This document shows positions 16,377 through 24,840 of a stretch of DNA of 64,000 nt, one piece after another. The position numbers and the translations under genes are program-made. Source of the DNA: Bradyrhizobium lablabi (GTDB lineage Bacteria > Pseudomonadota > Alphaproteobacteria > Rhizobiales > Xanthobacteraceae). Position 1 is the first letter of the stretch. Each line of letters starts with the position of its first letter. The stretch covers positions 310,001-374,000 of the forward strand of contig NZ_JAFCLN010000002.1 of assembly GCF_018129385.1 (NCBI RefSeq), read 5' to 3'. The notes beneath the pieces are model-generated. The model did not search any database. It saw nothing but the letters and a program-made list of their open reading frames with translations, and was not told the origin of the DNA.

Positions 16377-16688
16377 ATGCAGAGATGGCTGCAAGTTCTG
16401 AAGGCGACAGCCACGCTCGTCGTTGGTCTGCCGTTGATTGCGTTCGTGACGTGGCTGGGGCTAGCCCAGTTATGTCGCGTGTTCACGACGGGAGAATTGT
16501 ACTCGCGCGGCTACGGCCCGGGTTACGTCGGCTGGTCAAGACTCATCAGCTTTGAGAGCGACCCGATCCACTTTCTGGTGACTCTCGGCCTGTCGATACT
16601 GATGACGGCATTCGGACTATTCGTTTTCGCGCAACTGTTTCTTAAAGTCCGACGCTGGTGGAGCGCCAGGTACGCGCCGACCAAATAA
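16377..16688 (+). CDS. Small membrane protein of unknown function (103 aa)
   Basis: The product has two hydrophobic segments (ATLVVGLPLIAFVTWLGLA and FLVTLGLSILMTAFGLFVFA) separated by a Gly/Tyr-rich loop (RGYGPGYVGW), and a basic C-terminus. No ribosome-binding site marks the start; ATG 16377 and an in-frame GTG at 16350 are both possible. It lies between glmU and glmS and looks like part of an inserted cassette with the PLAT-like gene. I recognise no family. Confidence 0.55.
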   Translation: MQRWLQVLKATATLVVGLPLIAFVTWLGLAQLCRVFTTGELYSRGYGPGYVGWSRLISFESDPIHFLVTLGLSILMTAFGLFVFAQLFLKVRRWWSARYAPTK

Positions 16689-16972
16689 GATCAGATTGCC
16701 GATAAGCGCGCTGTCGAGCGCGGACGGCAAGGTGACCGCGACGATTCTTCAGGCCGGAATTGGCCAGGCGCTTTCGAGATCATCTAGCCGCTTGGGCGCT
16801 GACACGCCGATTCAACGCAGGCGTGATCCCTTGCCGCCAACACAACTAAGCGTGAGATGTGAAGCCGTTCACCATCGCTGCAACGCGCTACGAAATAGCT
16901 TTGCGCGCGCGGCCAGTTGGCGAGAGCCGAGTGGCCCACCCACGAACTCCTCACCTAAGGAAAGGTCCAACC

Positions 16973-17521
16973 ATGGCGCAGGTAACAGGCATTTTATGTC
17001 AGGTTATTACAGGCAATAAGGATGGTGCCGGCACTGACGGTAGAGTCTATCTCGGACTCGGCGGCCGCGAGTTCCGCATGGATTCAAGCGCCGACGACTA
17101 CGAGCGTCGCTCGTGGCGCGAATACCTCATCGGCGATCCTCCGGTAGAACCGGATCCGAACAATACGCCGGGCAATCAAATCCGCGTCCAGAACGGCTCT
17201 CGAAACGATCCTCGTGATGTCGGATTTCACATCGACAGCGACAATCTGTCGAAGAGCCCGGTCTATATCCGGTTCGAACCGTCAGGCTCGAGCCCCGACT
17301 GGAATCTTTCGTTCGTCGCCGCCGTGGTCTATGCGCCGCCGTTCTGGATCGGGTTCCTTCCACCAGTCGGCTTCACCAACAGCCTGTGGTTAGGTGATAA
17401 CTACGGCAAGGTGCTTTATCTGACCGAGCGTTTAGACGGCCGTCTGGGGGACGCGGCCGCCAAGCAATTCCTGGATGTCGGCAGAAAGCAGGCGGCGAGA
17501 TTCGAAGAACACTTCGCGTGA
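16973..17521 (+). CDS. PLAT/LH2-like domain protein (182 aa)
   Basis: AAGGAAAGG upstream supports the ATG at 16973. Residues 3-55 resemble the start of a PLAT/LH2 beta-sandwich: VTGILCQVITGNKDGAGTDG followed by VYLGLGGREFRMDSSADDYE and RSWREYLIGD. PLAT domains mediate lipid or protein contacts, and bacterial stand-alone versions are mostly uncharacterised. The remainder contains NSLWLGDNYGKVLYLTERLDG. There is no signal peptide. It is flanked by a hairpin at 17565-17590 and sits between glmU and glmS, so it is probably an acquired gene. The PLAT call is by pattern only. Confidence 0.65.
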   Translation: MAQVTGILCQVITGNKDGAGTDGRVYLGLGGREFRMDSSADDYERRSWREYLIGDPPVEPDPNNTPGNQIRVQNGSRNDPRDVGFHIDSDNLSKSPVYIRFEPSGSSPDWNLSFVAAVVYAPPFWIGFLPPVGFTNSLWLGDNYGKVLYLTERLDGRLGDAAAKQFLDVGRKQAARFEEHFA

Positions 17522-17564
17522 CGCAGGACGGCAGACGGCTGTCGTAGCGAGTTTCAGAAAGAAG

Positions 17565-17590
17565 ACCTCGGGAGCGCACACTCCCGAGGT
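17565..17590 (+). terminator. 10-bp hairpin after the PLAT-like gene
   Basis: ACCTCGGGAG (17565-17574) and CTCCCGAGGT (17581-17590) are exact inverted repeats with a 6-nt loop, 44 bp after the PLAT-like stop and 195 bp before glmS. The downstream sequence is not T-rich (GTTGGCT), so termination efficiency is uncertain. Confidence 0.6.
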
Positions 17591-17784
17591 GTTGGCTCGA
17601 TGTAGGGCGGGTCGGACCACGACATCGGATGGCGGGTAAGGTAAGCCGACAAGCCCGTTAAGCTTTCCGCTTAACACTGTCGCAATCCGCAATAATTATT
17701 GAGTATCAGGGCGGCGCGATTTCTCGTTAAGAGAGCGTGGCGCGCCGTTGGCGAATTTTCGGCGATTTGGGGATACATCACCGC

Positions 17785-19611
17785 ATGTGCGGCATTGTCG
17801 GCATTTTGGGACGTGCTCCGGTTGCGGAGCAACTGGTCGATTCACTCAAGCGCCTTGAATATCGCGGCTATGATTCAGCCGGCGTTGCGACGCTCGAAGG
17901 CAAAAAGCTCGACCGCCGCCGCGCCGAGGGCAAGCTGAAGAACCTCGAAGCCAAGCTCGAAGCAAAGCCGCTCGCCGGCCATAGCGGCATCGGCCATACC
18001 CGCTGGGCAACCCACGGCAAACCGACCGAGAACAACGCGCATCCGCATGCGACCGAGCGCGTCGCGGTCGTGCACAACGGCATCATCGAAAACTTTCGCG
18101 AGCTGCGCGAGGCGCTGGAGAAGAAGGGTACGGTCTTCAGGACCGAGACCGACACCGAGATCGTGCTGCACCTCGTCGACGACATGCTCAGGAACGGCGT
18201 CAAGCCGGTCGAAGCGGTACGCGCGGCGCTGACACAGCTCCGCGGCGCGTTCGCGCTCGGCTTCATCTTCGCCGGCGAGGACGATCTGATGATCGGCGCA
18301 CGCAACGGCCCGCCGCTTGCGATCGGCTATGGCGAGGGCGAGATGTACCTTGGCTCGGATGCGATCGCGCTCGGGCCGTTCACCGACACCATCGCTTACC
18401 TGGAAGACGGCGACTGGGTCGTGCTGACGCGCAATAGCGCCACCATCTACGACAAAAGCGATGCCATCGTGCAGCGCGAGGCGGTCAAGCACACGGCGGC
18501 GACCTCGCTGGTCGACAAGGCGAACTACCGCCACTTCATGGCCAAGGAGATCCACGAGCAGCCGGAAGTGGTCGGTCACACGCTTGCTAGGTATGTCGAC
18601 ATGGCGACCGAGCGGGTGACGATGCCCGTGAAGCTGCCGTTCGACTTCAAAAATATCCAGCGCGTCTCGATCGTGGCCTGCGGCACAGCGAGCTATGCCG
18701 GCTATGTCGGCAAATACTGGCTGGAGCGGTTCGGACGTCTGCCGGTCGAGATCGATGTCGCCTCGGAATTCCGCTACCGCGAGGTGCCGCTGCGCAAGGG
18801 GGATCTCGCTATCTTCATCTCGCAATCCGGCGAGACCGCCGACACGCTGGCCGCGCTGCGCTATGCGAAAGAGCAGGGCGTGCACACGGTGGCGGTCGTC
18901 AACGTGCCGACTTCGACGATCGCGCGCGAGGCAGAGACAGTGCTGCCGACCATTGCGGGTCCGGAAATCGGCGTCGCCTCGACCAAGGCCTTCACCTGCC
19001 AGCTCATGGTGCTGTCGGCGCTGGCGATCGAGGCCGGCAGGGTACGCGGCGAATTGTCGGATGCGGACGCGGCCAAGCTTGTTCACGGCCTGGTCGAAAT
19101 ACCGCGACTGATGGCGGCGGCGCTGACCACGGAAATGCAGATCGAAAAGCTCGCCCGCGACATCGCAAAATCAAAGGACGTGCTCTATCTCGGCCGCGGC
19201 ACCAGCTATCCGCTGGCGCTTGAGGGCGCGCTGAAGCTGAAGGAAATCTCCTACATTCACGCCGAAGGCTATGCCGCCGGCGAGCTCAAGCACGGGCCGA
19301 TCGCGCTGATCGACGAGAACATGCCGGTCGTGGTGATCGCGCCCTATGACCGGGTGTTCGAAAAGACCGTCTCCAACATGCAGGAAGTGGCGGCGCGCGG
19401 CGGCAAGATCATCCTGATGACGGATGCCAAGGGGGCGACGGAAGCGACCATGGATTCGCTGGTGACGATCGTGCTGCCCGACATGGCGGCGGCCTTTTCG
19501 CCGATGGTCTATGCCGTTCCGGTCCAGCTTCTGGCCTACCACACTGCCGTGATTATGGGCACCGACGTCGACCAGCCCCGAAATCTCGCCAAATCCGTCA
19601 CGGTCGAATAG
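17785..19611 (+). CDS. glmS: Glutamine--fructose-6-phosphate aminotransferase (isomerizing)
   Basis: GlmS converts fructose-6-phosphate and glutamine to glucosamine-6-phosphate, the entry step of amino-sugar synthesis, and supplies the pathway completed by GlmU. The protein starts MCGIVGILG, placing the catalytic nucleophile Cys2 of the glutamine amidotransferase domain directly after the start. GHTRWATHG and HNGIIENF follow. Two SIS sugar-isomerase domains are visible (VACGTASYAGYVG, ISQSGETADTLAAL; LGRGTSYPLALEGALKLKE, HAEGYAAGELKHGP), and the conserved end DQPRNLAKSVTVE is present. At 608 aa it is complete. No ribosome-binding site is obvious. Confidence 0.97.
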   Translation: MCGIVGILGRAPVAEQLVDSLKRLEYRGYDSAGVATLEGKKLDRRRAEGKLKNLEAKLEAKPLAGHSGIGHTRWATHGKPTENNAHPHATERVAVVHNGIIENFRELREALEKKGTVFRTETDTEIVLHLVDDMLRNGVKPVEAVRAALTQLRGAFALGFIFAGEDDLMIGARNGPPLAIGYGEGEMYLGSDAIALGPFTDTIAYLEDGDWVVLTRNSATIYDKSDAIVQREAVKHTAATSLVDKANYRHFMAKEIHEQPEVVGHTLARYVDMATERVTMPVKLPFDFKNIQRVSIVACGTASYAGYVGKYWLERFGRLPVEIDVASEFRYREVPLRKGDLAIFISQSGETADTLAALRYAKEQGVHTVAVVNVPTSTIAREAETVLPTIAGPEIGVASTKAFTCQLMVLSALAIEAGRVRGELSDADAAKLVHGLVEIPRLMAAALTTEMQIEKLARDIAKSKDVLYLGRGTSYPLALEGALKLKEISYIHAEGYAAGELKHGPIALIDENMPVVVIAPYDRVFEKTVSNMQEVAARGGKIILMTDAKGATEATMDSLVTIVLPDMAAAFSPMVYAVPVQLLAYHTAVIMGTDVDQPRNLAKSVTVE

Positions 19612-19708
19612 TCGCACGGTAACCGTCCGCCGCTCCAGGCCTTCAAAAACCTGCTAGGATGGCTTAGCTGAGGGGGCGAAGAGGCCCGTCCGGCCGACCT
19701 GGAACCGC

Positions 19709-20488
19709 ATGAACCGCGAAGAGCTGCCGCCGACCGTGACCCCCGACGAGTTGCCGCCGCCAGACGCCCCCCGCGGGCTGATGGCCCGCTTCCGCAACTA
19801 TTTTCTGACCGGCCTGGTCGTGGCCGGTCCGATCGCCATCACCTTCTACCTGACCTGGTGGTTCGTGACCTGGGTGGACGGCATTGTCCGGCCGTTCATG
19901 CCGACGGCCTATCGTCCTGAAACCTATCTGCCCTACGGGGTGCCCGGCTACGGGCTGATCGTCGCCGTGATCGCCTTGACGATGCTCGGCTTCCTCACCG
20001 CCAACCTGATCGGGCGGACGCTGGTCGACCTCGGCGAGCGGCTGCTCGGCCGGATTCCGGCGGTGCGGGCGATCTATCGCGGCTTGAAGCAGGTGTTCGA
20101 GACGCTGTTTTCGGGGCAGGGGTCGAGCTTTCGCCGGGTTGGCCTGGTTGAATTTCCCTCGCCCGGGATGTGGTCGATCGTGCTGATCTCGCAATCGCCG
20201 AGCACGGAGATCGCGAGCAAGCTTCCGGGCCAGGAAGAGCACATCTCGGTGTTCCTGCCCTGCGCGCCGAACCCGACCACGGGCTTCTTCTTCTATGTGC
20301 CGAAAAGCAAGATCATCGAAGTCCAGATGAGCGCCGAAGACGCCGCGACCCTGATCATGTCCTGCGGCGTGGTGCAGCCCGGCACCGACCAGCAGAAGAA
20401 GGTGGCCGCACTCGCCGGCGTGGCCAATGCGGCCCGGATCGCCAATTCCGCCGCCGCGCTACAGCCGCAGCCTGCGAAGGTGGAGTAG
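19709..20488 (+). CDS. DUF502 family membrane protein
   Basis: The 259-aa protein has a Pro-rich polar N-terminus, two transmembrane helices (YFLTGLVVAGPIAITFYLTW and GLIVAVIALTMLGFLTANLIG) and the family signature GERLLGRIPAVRAIYRGLKQ with FRRVGLVEFPSPGMW. DUF502 proteins are inner-membrane proteins of unknown function, conserved across alphaproteobacteria near glmS/recG/mfd, as here. The start at 19709 lacks a strong ribosome-binding site. It lies 97 bp after glmS on the same strand and may be cotranscribed. Confidence 0.88.
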   Translation: MNREELPPTVTPDELPPPDAPRGLMARFRNYFLTGLVVAGPIAITFYLTWWFVTWVDGIVRPFMPTAYRPETYLPYGVPGYGLIVAVIALTMLGFLTANLIGRTLVDLGERLLGRIPAVRAIYRGLKQVFETLFSGQGSSFRRVGLVEFPSPGMWSIVLISQSPSTEIASKLPGQEEHISVFLPCAPNPTTGFFFYVPKSKIIEVQMSAEDAATLIMSCGVVQPGTDQQKKVAALAGVANAARIANSAAALQPQPAKVE

Positions 20489-20862
20489 GGCTGCGCGGGA
20501 CCGTGCGGAAGGGAAGTCGCTTCAGCGCCTTTCACGCAACAGCGGCTCGATCACTTACCTAACCCCGGCCAAGCCGCTGCCTTGCCACCAAGGCGCGTGC
20601 GGGCGCTTTCATCTCGATGGCTCGACCCTGCGGTATATCGGTTATCGGGGGCACAACTGATCAAGCGTCCGGCGGCTTCGACTTCCGATCATGATTCCAA
20701 AGCGGAAGTTCCTCCAGCGAGGAGGATCTCGCTCAGCTCGTTTGACACTATAATTAGTTTATACTAATCATTAGTGATGACTAATTACAACAACAGAGCC
20801 CGATGCCGTGACCGCGTGATGCGAGCCGCGCGAAAATGGGCGGCATCGAGCGCCGGCTAACC
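20489..20862 (+). promoter_or_regulatory. Intergenic region with AT-rich promoter and nested ATTAGT/ACTAAT palindromes
   Basis: The stretch from 20489 to about 20740 shows nothing I can name. At 20742 a consensus TTGACA is followed, 17 bp on, by TAATCA as -10. TAATTAGT (20751-20758) and ACTAATTA (20780-20787) are an 8-bp inverted repeat, and within them ACTAA-TCA-TTAGT (20763-20775) is a second one covering the -10. This is the layout expected of an operator for the ArsR-type repressor encoded just downstream. Confidence 0.6.
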
Positions 20863-21180
20863 ATGGTTAAAGACAGCGTGCAGTTGGCCGCTTTAGGCGA
20901 TCCGACCCGCAGACGAATATTCGAGCTGGTGGGAGCGCGGCCTCGCACTGTCGCCGAAATCACCCGGGAACTGACGGTCTCCCAGTCAGCGGTCTCCCAG
21001 CATCTCAAGGTGCTGCGCGAATCTCGTTTGGTTCGTGCCGAGCCGAAGGGGGCCAGCAACATTTATCACATCGATCCAGCGGGGCTCGGCCAGATGCGTG
21101 CCTGGCTTGACCGGTTCTGGAGCAGCACATTGGCAGCTTACAAAGTGGTCGTCGAGAAATCAGTGGAGGACAAGAAATGA
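20863..21180 (+). CDS. ArsR-family winged-helix transcriptional regulator
   Basis: The protein has the ArsR fold: QLAALGDPTRRRIFELV, TVAEITRELTVSQSAVSQHLKVLRES as recognition helix-turn-helix, and the wing RLVRAEPKGASNIYHID. It has no metal-binding cysteine motif (no CxCxxC), so it belongs to the metal-independent ArsR/SmtB group often paired with SRPBCC proteins. The start may be 20863 or the in-frame ATG at 20836; neither has a good ribosome-binding site. Its stop overlaps the SRPBCC start by four bases (ATGA). It likely represses its own three-gene cassette through the palindromes at 20751-20787. Confidence 0.85.
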   Translation: MVKDSVQLAALGDPTRRRIFELVGARPRTVAEITRELTVSQSAVSQHLKVLRESRLVRAEPKGASNIYHIDPAGLGQMRAWLDRFWSSTLAAYKVVVEKSVEDKK

Positions 21181-21662
21181 GCAAACGTGTATCGGCCGCG
21201 CCCGTCAAACAATCGATCGTGGTTGAGGTTCCGATTGAGCGCGCGTTCAAGGTCTTCACCGAAGACTTCGGCAGCTTCAAGCCACGCGAGCACAATCTGC
21301 TCGCCGTCCCCATTGCAGAGACCGTGTTCGAGCCCCGGGTTGGAGGTCACGTTTATGATCGGGGTATTGACGGCAGTGAATGCCGTTGGGCGCGCGTCTT
21401 GGCTTTTGAGCCGCCGAATCGAGTGCTTCTAAGCTGGGACATTAGCCCGCGCTGGCAAATCGAAATCGATCCCGACAATACCAGTGAGTGGGAGGTGCGA
21501 TTCATCGCTGAGTCGCCAAACCGGACTCGGTTAGAACTTGAGCACCGTCACCTCGAACGTCATGGCCAAGGTTGGGAAGGTGTGCGAGACGGCGTTGAGG
21601 GCGATCAAGGTTGGCCGCTTTATCTGAAACGGTTCGCCGAGCGCATTGCCCGCGAGGCATGA
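21177..21662 (+). CDS. SRPBCC/AHSA1-family protein
   Basis: The 161-aa product has the AHSA1-like START fold signature: an opening strand VKQSIVVEVPIERAFKVFTEDF, GGHVYDRGIDGSECRWARVLAFEPPNRV, and the final helix LYLKRFAERIA. Such proteins bind small hydrophobic ligands and very commonly follow an ArsR regulator, as here with an ATGA overlap. Ligand unknown. It is followed 45 bp later by a MAPEG-family gene. Confidence 0.85.
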   Translation: MSKRVSAAPVKQSIVVEVPIERAFKVFTEDFGSFKPREHNLLAVPIAETVFEPRVGGHVYDRGIDGSECRWARVLAFEPPNRVLLSWDISPRWQIEIDPDNTSEWEVRFIAESPNRTRLELEHRHLERHGQGWEGVRDGVEGDQGWPLYLKRFAERIAREA

Positions 21663-21707
21663 TGCGCGTGTATCCCATGCGACGTGATCATAATTGCGGA
21701 GATCGGT

Positions 21708-22121
21708 ATGGCAGCCTACTCGCTTAGCATTGTCGGAGTGCTTGTCCTTTGCCTCCTGTCGGTTCTGCTGGCGGTCTATTCAGGATCGTCCAAAGGTAGG
21801 GCCGGAGCACTCTCGGGGCCTGTCCTGCCACTTGATGACGACAACTTGCTGTACCGCATCGATCGCGTCCACATGAACGCAGTGGAGGCTCTCCCGCCTT
21901 TTGTTGTCCCCGCCGTGTTGGCCATGATGGTGGGAGTGAACGCCGCCACGCTTGCAACGCTTGTATGGGTGTATGTCGCAATTCGTTTGATCCACGTTGC
22001 GATATATTTGCGCGGCGGCAACGCTGCCAAAGGCGGCAGCATCAGAACTGTTCTCTATGTCTCGGGGGCGCTCGTAAATGTCATTCTCATTGCCATGACC
22101 GGCCTTGCAGCCATCCACTAG
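21708..22121 (+). CDS. MAPEG-family membrane protein
   Basis: The protein (137 aa from ATG 21708, which has CGGAG seven bases upstream; an in-frame GTG lies at 21684) has four hydrophobic helices. The MAPEG signature is NAVEALPPFVVPAVLAMM after the first loop (RIDRVHMNAVEALPPF). MAPEG proteins include membrane glutathione transferases and related enzymes of lipophilic-compound detoxification. Same strand as the ArsR-SRPBCC pair, so probably a three-gene detoxification or stress cassette inserted between the DUF502 gene and recG. Confidence 0.75.
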   Translation: MAAYSLSIVGVLVLCLLSVLLAVYSGSSKGRAGALSGPVLPLDDDNLLYRIDRVHMNAVEALPPFVVPAVLAMMVGVNAATLATLVWVYVAIRLIHVAIYLRGGNAAKGGSIRTVLYVSGALVNVILIAMTGLAAIH

Positions 22122-22255
22122 TTACAACAATTGTGTCCCTAACGAAGGCGATAATCTCCGCTTCTGGCCCCATAGCGCGCGCGGACATATCCGCATCGGC
22201 CGCTGATGTCCGCTTTCGGCGGTAAGGCCGACGCGCGCCGGAATGATGACGAACA

Positions 22256-24364
22256 TCATCCCGCCCCGATCAACGGCACGGCCTCATCCCGCTCATAAAG
22301 ATACAGCAGGCAGCGCAACGCTTCGCCGCGCTCGCCTTTCAGACGCGGATTTTCCTTCATGATGCGCAGCGCCTCGTCGCGGGCCTGCGTGATGAGCTGG
22401 CCGTGCACGTCGGAGCGCGCGATGCGGTAGCCGGGCAGGCCGCTCTGGCGGATGCCGAGGACGTCGCCTTCGCCACGCAGTTTTAGATCCTCTTCGGCGA
22501 TCCGAAAGCCGTCCGTGGTTTCGCGGATCACCTTGAGGCGCGCCGTGGACATTTCGTTCAGCGGCTCCTTGTAGAGCAGCAGGCAGGTGGAGGCCTCCGA
22601 GCCGCGGCCGATGCGGCCGCGAAGCTGGTGCAGTTGCGCGAGGCCAAAGCGTTCGGCGTTCTCGATCACCATGATGGTGGCGGCGGGCACGTCGACGCCG
22701 ACTTCGACGACGGTGGTCGCAACCAGAAGGCCGATCTCGCCAGAGGCGAATTGCGCCATCACGCGGTCCTTTTCCGTGCCCTTCATCTGGCCGTGGACGA
22801 GGCCGGCTTGATCGCCAAAGCGCTTTTGCAAGCTCTCGAAGCGCTTGGTGGCATTGGTGAGGTGCTCGATGCCCTCGGCTTCGGACTCCTCCACCAGCGG
22901 GCAGATCCAGTAGACGCGCTTGCCGGCCTTGAGGGCGCGGCCGACGGCATCGACGACTTCCTCGATCCGGCTGAGCGGCACCGCGCGGGTATCGATTGGC
23001 TGCCGTCCGGCGGGCTTTTCGCGCAGCTCGGAGACATCCATGTCGCCGAAATATGTCAGCACCAGCGTGCGCGGAATTGGCGTGGCGCTCAGTACCAGCA
23101 CATCGACGGCCTCGCCCTTGCTGGTGAGTGCGAGGCGTTCGCGCACGCCAAAGCGATGTTGTTCATCGACCACGGCCAGCGCCAGCGCCTTGAACACGAC
23201 GTCGTCCTGGATCAGCGCGTGGGTGCCTACCAGCAGATCGATCTCGCCGGCTTCCAGTTCGGCAAGGATCTCGCGGCGTTCCTTGCCCTTTTCCCGGCCG
23301 GTGAGGATCGCGACGCGAAGGCCTGCGCGCTCGGCCAACGGGGCGATGGTCTTGATGTGCTGGCGCGCCAGGATTTCGGTCGGCGCCATCAGCGCCGCCT
23401 GCTTGCCGGCCTCGGCCACCGCGGCCGCGGCAAGCAGCGCCACCACGGTCTTGCCGGAGCCGACGTCGCCCTGAAGCAGCCGCAGCATCCGCACCGGCTG
23501 CTTCAGATCGTCGGTGATCGCCGCCACCGCCGAGCGCTGCGAAGCGGTCAGCGCATAGGGCAGCGCGTCGATGATCTTCTTGCGCAAATGGCCGTCGCCG
23601 GCGTTGCGGTCGCCGGCCGGCCGGCGAAGCTGCGCGCGGATCAGGGCCAGAGCCAGTTGACCCGCGAGCAATTCGTCGAAGGCCAGACGCGACCAGAACG
23701 GGCCATCGGGGAGGATGTCCGTCAGCTCGACCGGGACATGGACGCGGGTCAGCGCTTCGGTGATGTCGGGGAATTTGCAGCGGCGGATCACTTCCGGGCT
23801 GATCCATTCCGGCAGCGCCGGCAGCTTTTGCAGCGCCTGCATGATCGCGCGGCGGAGCGAACCGAGCGCAAGCCCTTCCGTCAGCGGATAGACCGGATCG
23901 ATGCCGGAGAGTTTTGCAAAGCCCGCTTCATCGACGACGCGGTCGGGATGCACGATCTGCGGGATGCCGTCGTAGAATTGCAGCGTGCCGGAAACAAAAC
24001 GCTTCTCGCCGACCGGCAGCAGCTTTTCGACATAGCCGGGTTTGGCGCGGAAGAAGGTCAGCACCACGTCGCCGGTGTCGTCGCTGGCATAGACGAGATA
24101 GGGCGCGCGCGAATTGCGCGGCGGCGGCGGACGATGGCGGTCGACGGTCACCTCCAGCGTCACCACGGTTCCCGCCGATGCTTCGCGAATCTTCGGCCGT
24201 GCCCGGCGGTCGATTACGCTGGCGGGAAGATGCAGCAGCAGGTCGACCAGCCGCGGCGTCTCATCGCGGCCGAGCAGATAGCGCAGCAGCTTGTCCTGCT
24301 TCGGCCCGACGCCCGGAAGGCTCGTGACCGGCGCAAACAGCGGATTGAGCAGGGTGGGGCGCAT
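22256..24364 (-). CDS. recG: ATP-dependent DNA helicase RecG
   Basis: RecG remodels stalled replication forks and Holliday junctions. The 702-aa protein begins with the wedge domain (SLPGVGPKQDKLLRYLLG), then helicase motifs: Walker A GDVGSGKTVVALLAA, Walker B DEQHRFG (DExH form), motif III LSATPIPRTL, motif V VVEVGVDVPAATIMV and motif VI QLHQLRGRIGRGS. Length and motifs are complete. It is convergent with the MAPEG gene and divergent from sdhE/mfd. Confidence 0.96.
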   Translation of the reverse strand: MRPTLLNPLFAPVTSLPGVGPKQDKLLRYLLGRDETPRLVDLLLHLPASVIDRRARPKIREASAGTVVTLEVTVDRHRPPPPRNSRAPYLVYASDDTGDVVLTFFRAKPGYVEKLLPVGEKRFVSGTLQFYDGIPQIVHPDRVVDEAGFAKLSGIDPVYPLTEGLALGSLRRAIMQALQKLPALPEWISPEVIRRCKFPDITEALTRVHVPVELTDILPDGPFWSRLAFDELLAGQLALALIRAQLRRPAGDRNAGDGHLRKKIIDALPYALTASQRSAVAAITDDLKQPVRMLRLLQGDVGSGKTVVALLAAAAVAEAGKQAALMAPTEILARQHIKTIAPLAERAGLRVAILTGREKGKERREILAELEAGEIDLLVGTHALIQDDVVFKALALAVVDEQHRFGVRERLALTSKGEAVDVLVLSATPIPRTLVLTYFGDMDVSELREKPAGRQPIDTRAVPLSRIEEVVDAVGRALKAGKRVYWICPLVEESEAEGIEHLTNATKRFESLQKRFGDQAGLVHGQMKGTEKDRVMAQFASGEIGLLVATTVVEVGVDVPAATIMVIENAERFGLAQLHQLRGRIGRGSEASTCLLLYKEPLNEMSTARLKVIRETTDGFRIAEEDLKLRGEGDVLGIRQSGLPGYRIARSDVHGQLITQARDEALRIMKENPRLKGERGEALRCLLYLYERDEAVPLIGAG

Positions 24365-24392
24365 TGCGAGACCTAAGACCGTTTCCGCTCGT

Positions 24393-24447
24393 CATGCCCG
24401 GGCTTGTCCCGGGCATCCACGTCTTTTTTTGTGGCCAGGACGTGGAT
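24393..24447. repeat. Double-hairpin intergenic repeat (ATGCCCGGG type)
   Basis: ATGCCCGGG (24394-24402) pairs with CCCGGGCAT (24408-24416), and the overlapping ATCCACGTC (24415-24423) pairs with GACGTGGAT (24439-24447). Elements starting CGTCATGCCCGGGCTTG are, from general knowledge, frequent intergenic repeats in Bradyrhizobium and Rhodopseudomonas genomes. This one separates the divergent recG and sdhE genes. Confidence 0.7.
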
Positions 24448-24549
24448 GGCCGTTCTGCAAACAGAAAGGGCTGACATCGGTCATCCCGATGGCTATATCA
24501 ACCCCGCCCGGCACGTCCGGGCTTTTGGCGTTCGGACAGGACTTGAGAA

Positions 24550-24840
24550 ATGACGGGAACGACACGGTCGAGCGACGGCCTCGATGACCGCCGCAAGCGG
24601 CTTTTGTTTCGCTGCTGGCACCGCGGCACCCGTGAGATGGACCTCATCCTCGGCCGCTTTGCGGACGCCGAAATCGCAAATCTCGGGGATGGCGACCTGG
24701 ACAGGCTCGAGCAACTGCTCGAGGTGCCCGATCCCGATCTCTATGCCGCGCTGATCGGCGACAAGGCGCTGCCATCAGAATATGCCGGGCCGCTGTTCGA
24801 GCGCATCAAAACGGTTCGCGCTGTGGATCACGACGTATGA
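24550..24840 (+). CDS. sdhE: FAD assembly factor SdhE
   Basis: The 96-aa protein is a small all-helical SdhE/CptB family member with the diagnostic RGTREMD (RGxxE) motif near residue 25, preceded by RRKRLLFRCWH. SdhE promotes covalent flavinylation of the succinate dehydrogenase flavoprotein. Its stop overlaps the mfd start by four bases (ATGA, 24837-24840), an arrangement that is conserved in several alphaproteobacteria. A weak AGGA lies upstream of ATG 24550. Confidence 0.93.
   Translation: MTGTTRSSDGLDDRRKRLLFRCWHRGTREMDLILGRFADAEIANLGDGDLDRLEQLLEVPDPDLYAALIGDKALPSEYAGPLFERIKTVRAVDHDV

Noticed and set aside
17522..17784. glmS ribozyme/riboswitch upstream of glmS
   Set aside because: The known glmS ribozyme is confined to Firmicutes-type lineages and no matching core is visible; only a terminator-like hairpin of the preceding gene is present.
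20582..20767. 61-codon frame upstream of the ArsR gene
   Set aside because: No ribosome-binding site or protein pattern; it runs into the promoter and palindromes at 20742-20787.
22628..24376. 582-codon frame antisense to recG
   Set aside because: Same third-position artefact; recG motifs are complete on the minus strand.
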